DNA from: Sequoia sempervirens
Lineage: Eukaryota; Streptophyta; Pinopsida; Cupressales; Cupressaceae
Length of the DNA stretch: 64,000 nucleotides
Direction of reading: 5' to 3'
Assembly: GCA_007258455.2 (NCBI GenBank)
Contig: VDFB02047230.1
Span: forward strand, 154,739,797 to 154,803,796
The first letter of the stretch is position 1, and each line of letters begins with the position of its first letter. The position numbers and the translations under genes were made by a program. The notes under the pieces were generated by a model, which was not told the origin of the DNA, made no database searches, and saw nothing but the letters and a program-made list of their open reading frames with translations. This document shows, piece by piece, positions 46,790-56,445 of the stretch.

Positions 46790-47560
46790 CTACGTAGCAT
46801 ATCATATCATATAGGAAATATTGATCATCTCACATCTATTTCATTTCATCATTGTATAGATTGGTTACTCTAGGCATCTCATAAACCATACATTTGCATT
46901 GATTACATAATCATATAAACATCACCATATGCATCGTCATATCATCCATATATGCGTAATCATATCATCTATTTGCATAATCATAAAAACAATCATCATA
47001 TAAGCATTATAATATCATGTGCATCATCATATCATCCATTTGAATTATCACATAGGAATCATCATCCCATCATAAATGCATCATCATATCATAATCATAA
47101 GCATCAACAACTTATCCATATTTGCATCATCATATCATACATGGAAAAGGTACTGAAAAATAAAAGGAGCATCTCATACATCTCATGATCATAATATAAC
47201 AACATCCATTAGGGACATAATATAGATTTGTTAGTCTAAGCATTTTAAAGATAATTTTTCATAACATTTGCATCCATATCATCCATACATCATCATAAAA
47301 AAGTGCATAGAAAAAAATACTGAAAAAGAAATGAATCCATCCATCCATAAGCATAATCATACATACATCACATAATATAGAATCATACATTGCATCACAT
47401 CACATAGAATAAAGTCACATCACATATAGACCATTTCATATAGAAAAGTAAATACATCCATCCATCATGCATAAATAAAATAGGACATGTCTCATAATCG
47501 AATCGATCATATCATATATATCAATATGTAACTTTCATGGTACAAAATTAGGATCAAATG
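46790..47560. repeat. CAT/ATC-rich simple-sequence tract
   Basis: About 770 bp dominated by catcatatcat, catccat and gcatcat words, an irregular low-order repeat rather than a clean microsatellite. It lies in the 3' region of element A, downstream of the antisense mobile-domain pseudogene. Confidence 0.75.
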
Positions 47561-47639
47561 TGTATGTGTATCAATCAAATGTATACATGCACCCATGGGA
47601 CTATCAAAAATGGAGCCCATGGATCTCAAAAGGAATAGT

Positions 47640-49380
47640 GTCATTGATAAAAAAATGTGAGCTATCCCTAGTGGCTACTCCTCGTACCTGGTTGTCTCTT
47701 AGGTTGGTCCTACTGTCTCTCAGGTTGGTCCTGCCTCTGCCCTGTCTAATGGGAGAAATCTGCCATTCGAGTTGCTAGAGGCACTGGCTGCTGATAATGA
47801 AACTGATAATACTTGACCTCTCTCACTGCATCTTGGTATATTTGTGTCAGGACTGTCCTACCCTATGTTGTGACCTCCATGCTCTCCATCTACTAGCAAT
47901 GGACCACCTCTTGTGCCAGTTGCAACTCTGTGGCCTGCCACTACTTTACAACCTGATCTCACTTCCCTGTGAGCACCTGGTCCCTCTTTGCCATCAATGT
48001 ATGAACCTATTCTTGGAGTTGTTGAATCAAAACATCCCTCTGATCTAGCTGAGGTGGTGGTGGTAGTGGTGGCTATTGATCCCTAGGGGAATCTCTCTGT
48101 TGGTGCATGTCCCTTTGATCTCTCTACCCTCATTAGTTTAGAGGTGGTCCACCTCCTCCTCTATCTCCATCTTTGTATCTATCTCCTCATCCTCCTCACC
48201 CCACCCCCACCTTGTTGTCCAACCTTGGGGTCTCTATTGCAGTAAAACTGTCCCTGGCACTATCAACCAAACTGGTGGCCAAAACTAGTCAACATAAGCC
48301 TGTGTGGTCTCAAGGTTTACCTACCCCTGATCATAAGCCCAGGGTCTCTCTACCAGCTATCTAAATGATTCAATTGCATCCTCTGGTGGGATTGTTTGAC
48401 CCCATATCATCTCCCTAGTAGTATGAGAAAAAATGGCCACATACTGGTCATCTATCATGTCATGAAAGTCACCGAACTACCTAGCTACCCTATCTGGCAA
48501 GTAGCGCTCAATCATTGTATGCTCTCTTCCCTACATCAGCCTGTCCTACTTGTCGAAAAATAGCTATTGAACATTGTCTTACCATGTGGGAATTCCTACC
48601 CAAGGCCTCCATGTAAATGTGGTCATCTCATCAATGACCCTCTACCAGTGAGGGATGCTAGCTTGCCCTATGTGCTCGTAAAAGTAAGACCACCCTTGTA
48701 TCCCACACTTCTTGGTTGTCAGGCTCTACGTTGACCACTATAACCTATAGGTGGAGCACGATAATGTTCCCCCAGGCCCAGATGTGAAGTGTAACTCCGA
48801 TGCCAAGAGATTTGTTGTCACAGTATGCAAACAAAGTAGCACCTCCTAAAGAGTATCCACTCCCAAGCTAAACTCCATCCTAGGTTGAAAGGCTTGCCCT
48901 GCCAATCTGGAGCTACAAGTCTTGAAATAATTCCTGCCACAATCAATCAAAATTTTGACACCCGACCTCTGTAGTGCTCAAGCTCAATTTGACCCTCAGC
49001 AAACACAATATCATCTAGCCCCATGATCTCATAGCACACATCTGTACCAACATCCATATCATAAATGACTCTCTCACCATGGATGGGTAATTGAAGAATC
49101 TGCAAGACGTCCTCCAATGTGACGGTCACCTCGCGAGTGGGAAGATGAAAAGATGATGTCTCACTGTGTCATCTCTCTGCTACCATGAACATCATGCTCA
49201 AGTGTGTCTTGATAGTAGGTGCATACACTATGTACCATAGGCCAATTGCTCCAAGGTGCTCCTAAAGCAACTCATGTAATCTAGAAAATCTGCTAAGCAC
49301 TGAGGACTGGTGCTCAGATGAATGTACTAGCTCTTTGTCCTCCTACACCCAATAAAGCCACAATGTCAAGTTTTGTAAAA
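47640..49380 (-). pseudogene. Antisense plant mobile domain (PMD) protein pseudogene inside element A
   Basis: On the minus strand: LGAIGLWYIVY, then MMFMVAER, a stop at a Trp position, HSETSSFHLPTREVTVTLED and VLQILQLPIHGERVIYDMDV (about 49030-49200), the hallmark start of the plant mobile domain (FHLPxGEMTxTLxDVxxLxGLPxxG). Downstream are HIWAWGNIIVLHL (about 48740-48800), YEHIGQASIPHW (about 48640-48690), MTTFTWRPWVGIPTW (about 48590-48640) and MIERYLPDRVAR (about 48485-48520, compare ERFLPDRVxRQFG). A Gln-rich, probable coiled-coil tail (DVLIQQLQE, AKRDQVLTGK) reaches about 47900. No introns are apparent. PMD proteins include Arabidopsis MAIN/MAIL and TE-borne versions. Stops are scattered. 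Tat elements are known to carry antisense extra ORFs here, so this is probably the element's own accessory gene. Confidence 0.82.
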
Positions 49381-50279
49381 AATCTAGATCCTATTTGAGG
49401 TTTTCGCGACTGTAACAACAAAGGCATCACTATTTGCAAATGTGTTGTTGTTTGGAAACCCCAAACTACACCGCTAGAGGCCCCAAATCAAAAACTCCAC
49501 TGCAGCATCGTTGTTTGACCCAAAAACCCTAAACTCCTAACTGGACCATAGCAACACCATTTGCATATGTGGTACCCTTTGGAGTTTGACCCCTAAATTG
49601 TAAATTGTGACACAACATCGCAGGACCCAACATCAATGTTGTTTAAGACCCAGCGTCACCGATTCTAAACTTTCAGTGGCACCAAACTACACTGTTGGAC
49701 AAGTTTGACTTTTGGACCCTATTAAATGCACACAAAAATAAAAAACACAAGTTGGGTTAGGGTCACATATCAGTGGTCCTATGCCTCTAAGTTGCTAGTA
49801 GACTCACACTCACTTGGAGATGTGTCGAGGAAGCCCTCTTTGCACCATCTCGCACGAGGCTCAGAGCTCAAAGTCAAGAAATTTCTAAAGGCTGAATGTG
49901 CAAATGAATTGAAAGTGACCCCTCGAGGGTTATTTAAGCATGAAAATTAGGGTTTTTTGACCATGTTTAGCCATTAAACTAGGGTTTTATGCCCCCAATC
50001 CTATTTGTGCCCAACTGAGGCTCATTTTGCATATTTTTTTTTGCATTTTGACACGTTTTTGGCATCCTGGAGCCTTTCTAGACCCATCAAGTAGCTTATT
50101 CTCTTTTTTCATGAGATCACCCAAAAATCCAAATTTCCATCCAATCTCTCAAGGGGGCAGTATACCAGCATAATTATTTCGTTGGGGTAGCAGTGGGGCA
50201 TCTGAAAAAATTGAATTTTTATTTATTTTTGATATTAGCAAGTTTATTCTTTGAACCAACACAGCAGGTACATTGCTTC
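49381..50279. other. Element A spacer upstream of the PMD pseudogene
   Basis: No gene seen. At 49430-49710 repeated words such as caaactacaccgctag and agcaacaccattt occur; reversed, they resemble the gtgttgc/gtgtcac words of the 5' leader (19490-19745). This could hold the antisense promoter of the PMD gene, but no TATA box stands out. Confidence 0.4.
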
Positions 50280-50293
50280 AAAGAGGGGAAAAA
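50280..50293 (+). other. Element A polypurine tract
   Basis: aaagaggggaaaaa directly before tgtaag of the 3' LTR. Confidence 0.88.
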
Positions 50294-51565
50294 TGTAAGT
50301 ACGTAAAATGTACTAATTGATGTCATGCACCTAATCTTGATTTACTAACACCAGTTCATCCTAAATCATCTCCTTTACTAACCATTTAATTAAATAACCT
50401 TTATTTGATTAAATTCATCACATTTCATCTATTAAAGAAATAAATCAATTTTATCTGATTAAATAATTTCTTTTATTAATTAAATAAATCATTTTGTTTA
50501 ATTAATCTTAATGTTCCTCTTTTGATTAAATAAATCACTTTATTTAATTAAATCATATTTCATATCCTTTAAATTAAATAAACTCACCTTTATTTGATTT
50601 AAGTCTAACATCATCCCTCTTTAATTAAATAAATCAAACTTTATTTAATTAACACTAATATTCATTATTCCTCTCATTTTGATTTATTTATATCCTAAAA
50701 TCTAAGTCAAAGTGTCAAATCAACTAATTATCATCTAAATTAATCAAATCATGATTAATCCTAACACTAATCGCTTAAATCCTCTAGATTTTACAGCTTG
50801 TGCAAGTAAATCAATTTAATTGATTTATAAATTCTTCTATTTTCATTCAAAAGGGCATCAAGTTGGAATATTCTTCAAATTTAAAAATTCCCTCCCAAAA
50901 GGACTTGTCCATCCAACAAGGCATTAAAGGCCTCTTACATGTCCTTTTTCTTGAGCCAAGTGGCATTAACTCTCCTTTCTTCTCCCTCCAACATGTCACT
51001 TCTTCAATTTCAAATATCTGCAAGTAATAGCATTTATGTGCACATTCATCAAAATGTGCTCCACCTCTATCAACTCACATGTTGACAAGTGGAATTGTGT
51101 TATCGGTTGATGTTTTGTCCCACATTCATCCCTTTTGCTTATTCTTCCATCATTCTCTTCTATAAATTGAAGGCTCTTTTACTAATTTGGGATCCACAAC
51201 TTGAGGTAAAGTGACAATGTACAAATTTGAAGAAAAGTTCATCCATTTTCATCAAAATTATCATAGCATTTCATCACCATAGCTAGGTTATCGTAAATTT
51301 CATCAAGGAGCACCATTGATCATCTTCAAAGCTTACAAGGAATTTGGAAAGGGCTATTTTCCACATCAAAATAGCACCAATTCCCCAATGGGATTGAGAG
51401 TTTGAGCATTTGAATAGGATTTAGATTACTTTCACTTGTTTTATTTACTTTATTTCTTGTTCATCATGCTTCAAATGAATCTTATGGGGAATTCTAGTTT
51501 ATATTTGTATAATTGACTAACATTGTTTTTTTGCTCATGTTTGTGCAAGTCTAGATCTACCAACA
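50294..51565 (+). repeat. Element A 3' LTR
   Basis: 1,272 bp with intact TG...CA ends (tgtaagtacg...ctaccaaca), collinear with 18033-19402 but with a single copy of the 92-bp unit. Confidence 0.92.
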
Positions 51566-51570
51566 TTATC
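51566..51570. repeat. Target-site duplication of Gypsy A (right)
   Basis: Second copy of ttatc. Confidence 0.85.
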
Positions 51571-52589
51571 CTTCATGGAAAAAAAGTAATGTTGTATACG
51601 GTGAGCATCACTCCTTAAAAATGGTGTTTACTGTAAAAACTAGTTTTCAAAGGAGATGGAAAAAGAAGTGCAATCTAATTCAATTTTTTTTTTAAAAATA
51701 TATATTTAGAATCTACAAACAAAATTTCACAAATCACTAGTTTGCATCATCTTCAAATTTTTCACGGTTTAGCCGCTATAGGTTCTTGAAAGTGAAGATT
51801 TAGTTAGAAAAAATCAATTCAATGTCTAGTTTGGCCAAAAATTATAAACCAATATTTTGGGATCACCCTATAGAAACTCTAAACAACTCTAACCAACATA
51901 TCCAAACCATAAAAGCAGATCTTCAACCTAGAAGAAATGAGAAGCAAAACCATAACACCTCTACAACACCTTGTATCCTTAGTTTATCAATTTTCTCAAT
52001 ATCCTAGAAATCTTCATCATGCAACAAACTTCCTCAACATATAGTTGACATCAATGATAACACCATCCTGTAGACATTCTATTGACATCAAAGACAAAAC
52101 CTTCATACTTGCAAAAATCTCCTTCTTTTTCATTGATGGCAACACATGATGTGAAAAACCATCAAAGACAACATACACACTACTCCTGCACTCTCTCCCC
52201 ATTACAAAATTCTTTCTCCCTTTGACAATAATGATTAGACAATGTACACAACTTTCTTCCCTTACATCAATACCTTGCACTTTTTTCACATGATCCTCTC
52301 TCTCCCCCTTTGACATCAATGGCAAAGGATAAATTTTTTGCATTGTTCTCCCCCTTTGACATTGAACCAAGATACTTTCTTTGAATACTCCCCCTTAGGA
52401 GTACACCAAAAAAATCACCAACTCTACACAATGACAACACATCACACTACCTACTCCCCCTTAGAGGTAGCCACCAACATCATTCTAGAAAAGAGTTGAA
52501 TTTGGATAGATCCACTAGACTAATGCATCTCCATATGCATCTAGTTCAAGGAAGGAGGGGCAATAACCCCCAAATTCTCCCAAAGATAC
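51571..52589 (-). other. Element E 3' region with reiterated polypurine-like tracts
   Basis: Beyond RNase H (in element direction) come five plus-strand C/T tracts: tctccctttgacaa near 52208, ctccccctttgacatcaat near 52302, ctccccctttgacattgaa near 52350, tactcccccttagga near 52389 and tactcccccttagag near 52452. Read on the minus strand they are purine tracts such as tcaaagggggag. One is probably the true plus-strand primer site. The open frame at 52017-52370 across them is probably not a gene. Confidence 0.5.
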
Positions 52590-53030
52590 TCAAAAGTATC
52601 TTGCCTTAGTAAATATTTTAGCAATATGATGCTTTGTACATACATACTCAAGTTTCACCTCATTCTCCATAACTTTCTCTCTCAAAAAGTGATACCTTAT
52701 TGATATGTGTTTTGTCCTTGAATGCATCACTAGATTCTTTGAAATGTTAATTGCACTTGTATTATCACAAAAGATAGAAATAATATCATCATATACTAAT
52801 ATGATATCCTTCAATGTTTTTCTCATCCACAAAACTTGTTTACAACATGATGCCGCTACAATATACTCAACCTCTATAGTGGATAAGGAAACTAAATCTT
52901 GCTTCTTACTTAGCCAAAACACCAATCTACATCCAAGAAAGAATGTTCCACCACTTGTACTTTTTTCCATCAACACATTCAACCCAATCTGCATTTGTAT
53001 AAGCACTTAATGTGAAATTAGTATCCTTAA
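52590..53030 (-). pseudogene. Element E RNase H (broken)
   Basis: STSGGTFFLGCRLVFWLSKK, LVSLSTIEVEYIVAASCCKQ and VLWMRKTLKDI, then ISIFCDNTSAINISKNLVMH and RTKHISIRYHFLREKV: the Copia RNase H with its Glu in TIEVEY and Asp in CDNTSA. It is open from 53006 to 52590. Confidence 0.92.
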
Positions 53031-53990
53031 GATATCACAAGCCATAATCTGGAGTGCCTTTTAAATATCTGAACATCCTTTTCACTACTGTAACATGTGT
53101 TTCTTTAGATTCTTCTTGAAATCTAGCCACAAGACAAACTCCATGCATGATACCCAACCTAGTAGCAATTAGATACAACATTCCACCAACCATAGATCTA
53201 TTTTTTCTTTAATCAAACTTAGATGAATCATCATCTTTTTCTCAATTTACAACTAGAGTCACCATAGGAGTGCATACCGGTTTGGAGTCTCTCATTCCAA
53301 ACTTCTTCAACATCTCTTTGACATACTTAGACTGTGATGAAAATCCCTTTATATGTTTGATTGATTTGTAACCCAAGGAAGAAATTCATCTCCCTAAACA
53401 TTGGAATCTCAAACTCTTTCTATATCTCTTCAACAAATTTCTTACACATAGCTTCATTTCCAAAAAATGTAATATCATCTACATATACAACTACTATTAA
53501 TATTTTGTCTTCCTCAATTTTGAAGTAAAGATTACTATTTGTAGCGTCTTTATTGAATTCTTGCTTTATCAAATATCTGTTCAATCTTGCATACCAAGCT
53601 CTAAGAGCTTGCTTCAATCCATATAATTCCTTCTTCAATCTACACACCATATCTGGTTGATCTGACAACTGAAATCCTTTCGATTGTTCCATGTAAACCT
53701 CTTCTTCCAATTCACCATTCAAAATTTAAGCAGACTTCACATTCATTTGATAAACTTTAAAGTCCTTGTATTCTGCAAATTCCAAAAACATCTTGATAGC
53801 TTCCATCCTAGCCATAGGAGAAAATGTATCCTCAAAGTCTATTCCTTCCACTTGTGAGTAATCCTTACACACAAGTCTTGCTTTATTTCTTACCACTTCT
53901 CCATTCTCATCTAGTTTGTTTCTGAATACCCACTTAGTTCCAATTATGTTCTTGTTTACCAATCTAGGAGCCAATTCCCAAGTCTAATTT
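53031..53990 (-). pseudogene. Element E reverse transcriptase (broken)
   Basis: The N-terminal part (53974-53726) reads NIIGTKWVFRNKLDENGEVV, CKDYSQVEGIDFEDTFSPMA and FKVYQMNVKSA. After one TAA at 53725 comes [37 protein letters not shown] and the catalytic [13 protein letters not shown] (about 53465-53505). The rest, to 53031, is fragmented. It is the standard Copia RT with the YVDD motif intact. Confidence 0.93.
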
Positions 53991-55187
53991 TTCTCAATTT
54001 TCATAAATTCTTTCATTGCCTTCATCCAATGTTCATTTTTACATGCCTCACTCACTATTTTAGGTTCCACTTCAGAAAGTAAACACACATTTACCTCAGC
54101 TTCAGTAGCTCTTCTTCTTCTCAATGCACATTTCCTCTTATCTCCAATGACCCAATTTTCATAATGATTCTTTTGCACATACTTAAGGGTGTTAGGGGTC
54201 TTCTCCAGAGCTTCTTCCTATTCATTCTACACTTCTTTTTCATCAGATTTTTCTTCTTCTTATTCTTTGCAATTAGGTTCATCTAAAACATATCTATCTA
54301 CTATAATTGAATTCTTCAAATTTTCATCAACTTTAACATTTGCACTTTCAAAAATATTTCTCAACCTTTTGTTGTAACATTTTTAAGCTTTGATTTTAGT
54401 AGAATATCTAAGGAAGATACCTTCATCAAACCTTTCAAAATTTCCTAAGTTTTCTTCATCACAATAGGAATCCTTCAATACCATATCTCATAGGGAGTCT
54501 CTATACTATTGGATTTTTCTTGAACTCTATTAAGTATGTAAACTTAATAGTATGACTTGCTTCTCTCCAGTAGATCTCTGGTAGATTTTCTTCTTTCATC
54601 ATAGTTCAAGCAACTTCTTGAATAGTTTGGTTTTTCCTTTCAACCACTCCATTTTGTTGAGGAGTTCTAGGGATAGACAAGTGCCTCTTTATTCCATGAA
54701 CTTCGCAAAACATGCTAAAATAATTAGAGGTGAATTATCAACCTTTTTTAGACCTCAAACATTTGATTTTCAAATCCATTTCATTCTCAACCATAGCTTT
54801 AAATTCCTTGAATTTTTCTAATGCATCAGATTTCTCCCTAAGAAAAGTAACACATGTCATCCTAGAATAATCATCAATCAAAAGCATAAAATACTTGTCA
54901 CCTTGTAGACTTCTCACCCTTGTAGGACCACAAAGATCTGTATGTATTAATTCCAGTATTTTGATAGTAGATTGTTCCTTTCCTTTGAAACTACTCCTTA
55001 CTTGTTTTCCAAACTAACAATTCTTGCAAACAACATTGATAGGCTTTGTGATTCTTGGTAAATCTCTCAAAGCATGAACTGAAATAAATCTCACCAAATT
55101 ATAAAAATTTATGTGACACATCCTTTGGTGCCATAACCAACTATCATTAATCTGAGTCATAAAGCAATGATCATCAATTCCCTTTAG
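53984..55187 (-). pseudogene. Element E integrase and linker (broken)
   Basis: From the minus strand: WLWHQRMCHINFYNLVRFIS near 55080-55140, HTDLCGPTRVRSLQGDKYFM and LIDDYSRMTCVTFLREKSDA near 54840-54935, MDLKIKCLRS near 54755-54785, then HGIKRHLSIPRTPQQNGVVE near 54635-54695 with the catalytic Glu in NGVVER. The last part (54178-53984) is the linker before RT (CALRRRRATEAEVNVCLLSE). Frames change several times. Confidence 0.85.
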
Positions 55188-55940
55188 CTAATAGATGTTC
55201 CCATCTATCCTTTTACCAACAACAATCACAATTCTAGTCCCTTTTCTTCTCTCACATATTTCATCCTTAAACACAAGATTATATCCTTTGGTACACATTT
55301 TTCCAACACTCAAAAGATTATGCCTTAAACCCTTAACATAGTAAACATCATCAGTATTATGTTTACCGCCAAAACTAATTGAACCTATTCCACAAATATT
55401 AGCTCCTGAATCATCTCCAAATTTAACTAATCCACCATCATACTTTTCAAGCTCAACAAACTTACTTTTTTCTACAATCATGTGATTAGAGCAACCACTA
55501 TCAAAAACCCAGTAATTCTTATCCTCTTTAACATTAAAAGAAAATACCAAAGTACCTTCAACCTTATCCTTCTTCTTCGAAACACTTTCCTTCACACAAC
55601 TTTCAAATTTAGCAAAACTATATTCTTCTTTTATAGCCAAGAACATGCATTTATTATCATCAAAATCTCCATGATTATATTCATCATCAGAAATAATAAC
55701 ATCTTATTTGGCATAGTAATCTCTTTTAATCATATTTCCTTTATTCTCCTTACTCTTATTGTTCACAACTCTATTTGGACATCTTGAATTATAATGACCT
55801 ATATTTCCACTGCTAAAAAATTTGAAAGGTGGTTTACCTTTATACTTACCAGTGCCATTTTTCATCCTTCTTACAAAGTTAGCTTCCCCATAATCATGAT
55901 CTTCTCCATCTGAAAATTCAATCTTTTCTAATTTTCTAGC
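55188..55940 (-). pseudogene. Element E gag C-terminus and protease (broken, chimeric 5' end)
   Basis: Reading the minus strand from 55940: [40 protein letters not shown] and SSGNIGHYNSRCPNR. This is a CCHC knuckle position in which both leading Cys residues read Phe/Ser, so zinc binding is lost. A Lys/Asp/Ser-rich spacer follows (ISDDEYNHGDFDDNKCMFLA). The protease shows NYWVFDSGCSNHMIVEKSKF (about 55470-55525) with the DSGC active-site motif, then GIGSISFGGKHNTDDVYYVK and LRHNLLSVGKMC. The capsid part of gag is absent; the frame upstream is SEC23-derived. Confidence 0.9.
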
Positions 55941-56445
55941 CTTATAATACTGAAATAGGCATCCAACAAAAGAATATGATCTATTGATATTGAAGCCACA
56001 TCTAACAATGCTGGTTCAAGAGGTGCATCGAAAGAATATGAAACAAGAGATGGCTGAATCATAACAACAAAATTTTTAACATTCTATCTATTTAATAGCA
56101 TGTGGAAATAAGTTGTCTCATCTGGATTGTTATTAAAACCTATCCAACCATCTCATAACATCAAATTCCTCCTCTGTCTACATTTTGTGAGAAGCCAGTC
56201 TAGCCATTACCATAGCAGCAGTCTCCTAGTCAAATCCTGCCACGAGTTCCTCTGTACTTACACTGCCATCCACCCATCTCCTTGTAATTGTTGTAATCTG
56301 AAGCTTGCTTTGATCATCTGTGTGCTGGTAAAATGTGTCTGAAATTGGATGTAAAATTGCTGATTTCCAGCTTGCAAGGCTATGTTAGAGTGTTCACTGG
56401 GTGCAATGTCAAAGAATACCGTCAAAGAAACACTATTGCCTTAAG
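55941..56445 (-). pseudogene. SEC23: SEC23 (COPII coat) gene fragment fused to the Copia E gag
   Basis: SEC23 is the COPII inner-coat protein and Sar1 GTPase activator. Minus-strand translation gives SLTVFFDIAPSEHSN and QQFYIQFQTHFTSTQ, a frame change, then ITTITRRWVDGSVSTEELVA, GFD-stop-[65 protein letters not shown] and [20 protein letters not shown]. This follows eukaryotic SEC23 through its helical domain (recalled family pattern: [43 protein letters not shown]). About 40-50 residues expected between RWLDR and FNNNPDE are missing, with the two sides directly joined. No introns are visible. It stops within a few codons of the Copia gag junction. It is an old pseudogene fragment, not a working gene. 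Confidence 0.9.

Larger units (their letters stand above)
18033..51565 (+). mobile_element. Element A: Tat-like Ty3/Gypsy retrotransposon, split by nested insertions
   Basis: Paired LTRs (18033-19402 and 50294-51565) are flanked by ttatc. Internal order on the plus strand: PBS, long leader, gag with a CxxHxxxGHxxxxC motif, protease-like region, RT with YVDDIV, an RNase H domain, integrase, a long non-coding 3' region holding an antisense plant-mobile-domain pseudogene, and a polypurine tract. Pol order RT-RH-IN is that of Ty3/Gypsy. An archaeal-type second RNase H (IYFDGSYTQYSLGVGI) and the integrase tail WAYRTSIHTPTGATSFSLVY are typical of the Tat lineage. Without the 16.5-kb element B it is about 17 kb, long but reasonable for Tat elements. 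Stops throughout make it inactive. Confidence 0.93.
51571..55940 (-). mobile_element. Element E: decayed Ty1/Copia retrotransposon on the minus strand
   Basis: Minus-strand order: gag C-terminal part with a damaged knuckle, protease DSGC, pre-integrase, integrase, RT with YVDD, RNase H, then a 3' region. No LTR pair is visible; the 3' LTR side may have been separated by Gypsy A and lie left of 18028. The gag N-terminus is missing and replaced by a SEC23-derived stretch (55941-56445). The protein wording (ANFVRRMKNGTGKYKGKPPF) is of the common plant Copia type and differs from element C, so it is a separate family. Confidence 0.85.

Noticed and set aside
46790..47560. Open frames in the CAT/ATC-rich tract
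   Set aside because: His/Ile/Ser-rich translations come from the simple repeat.
52017..52370. A 117-codon minus-strand open frame as a gene
   Set aside because: It covers the reiterated polypurine-like tracts of Copia E and shows no domain.
55941..56445. A working SEC23 gene
   Set aside because: Only a part of the protein is present, with two internal TAG stops, a frame change, an internal deletion and a fusion to gag.
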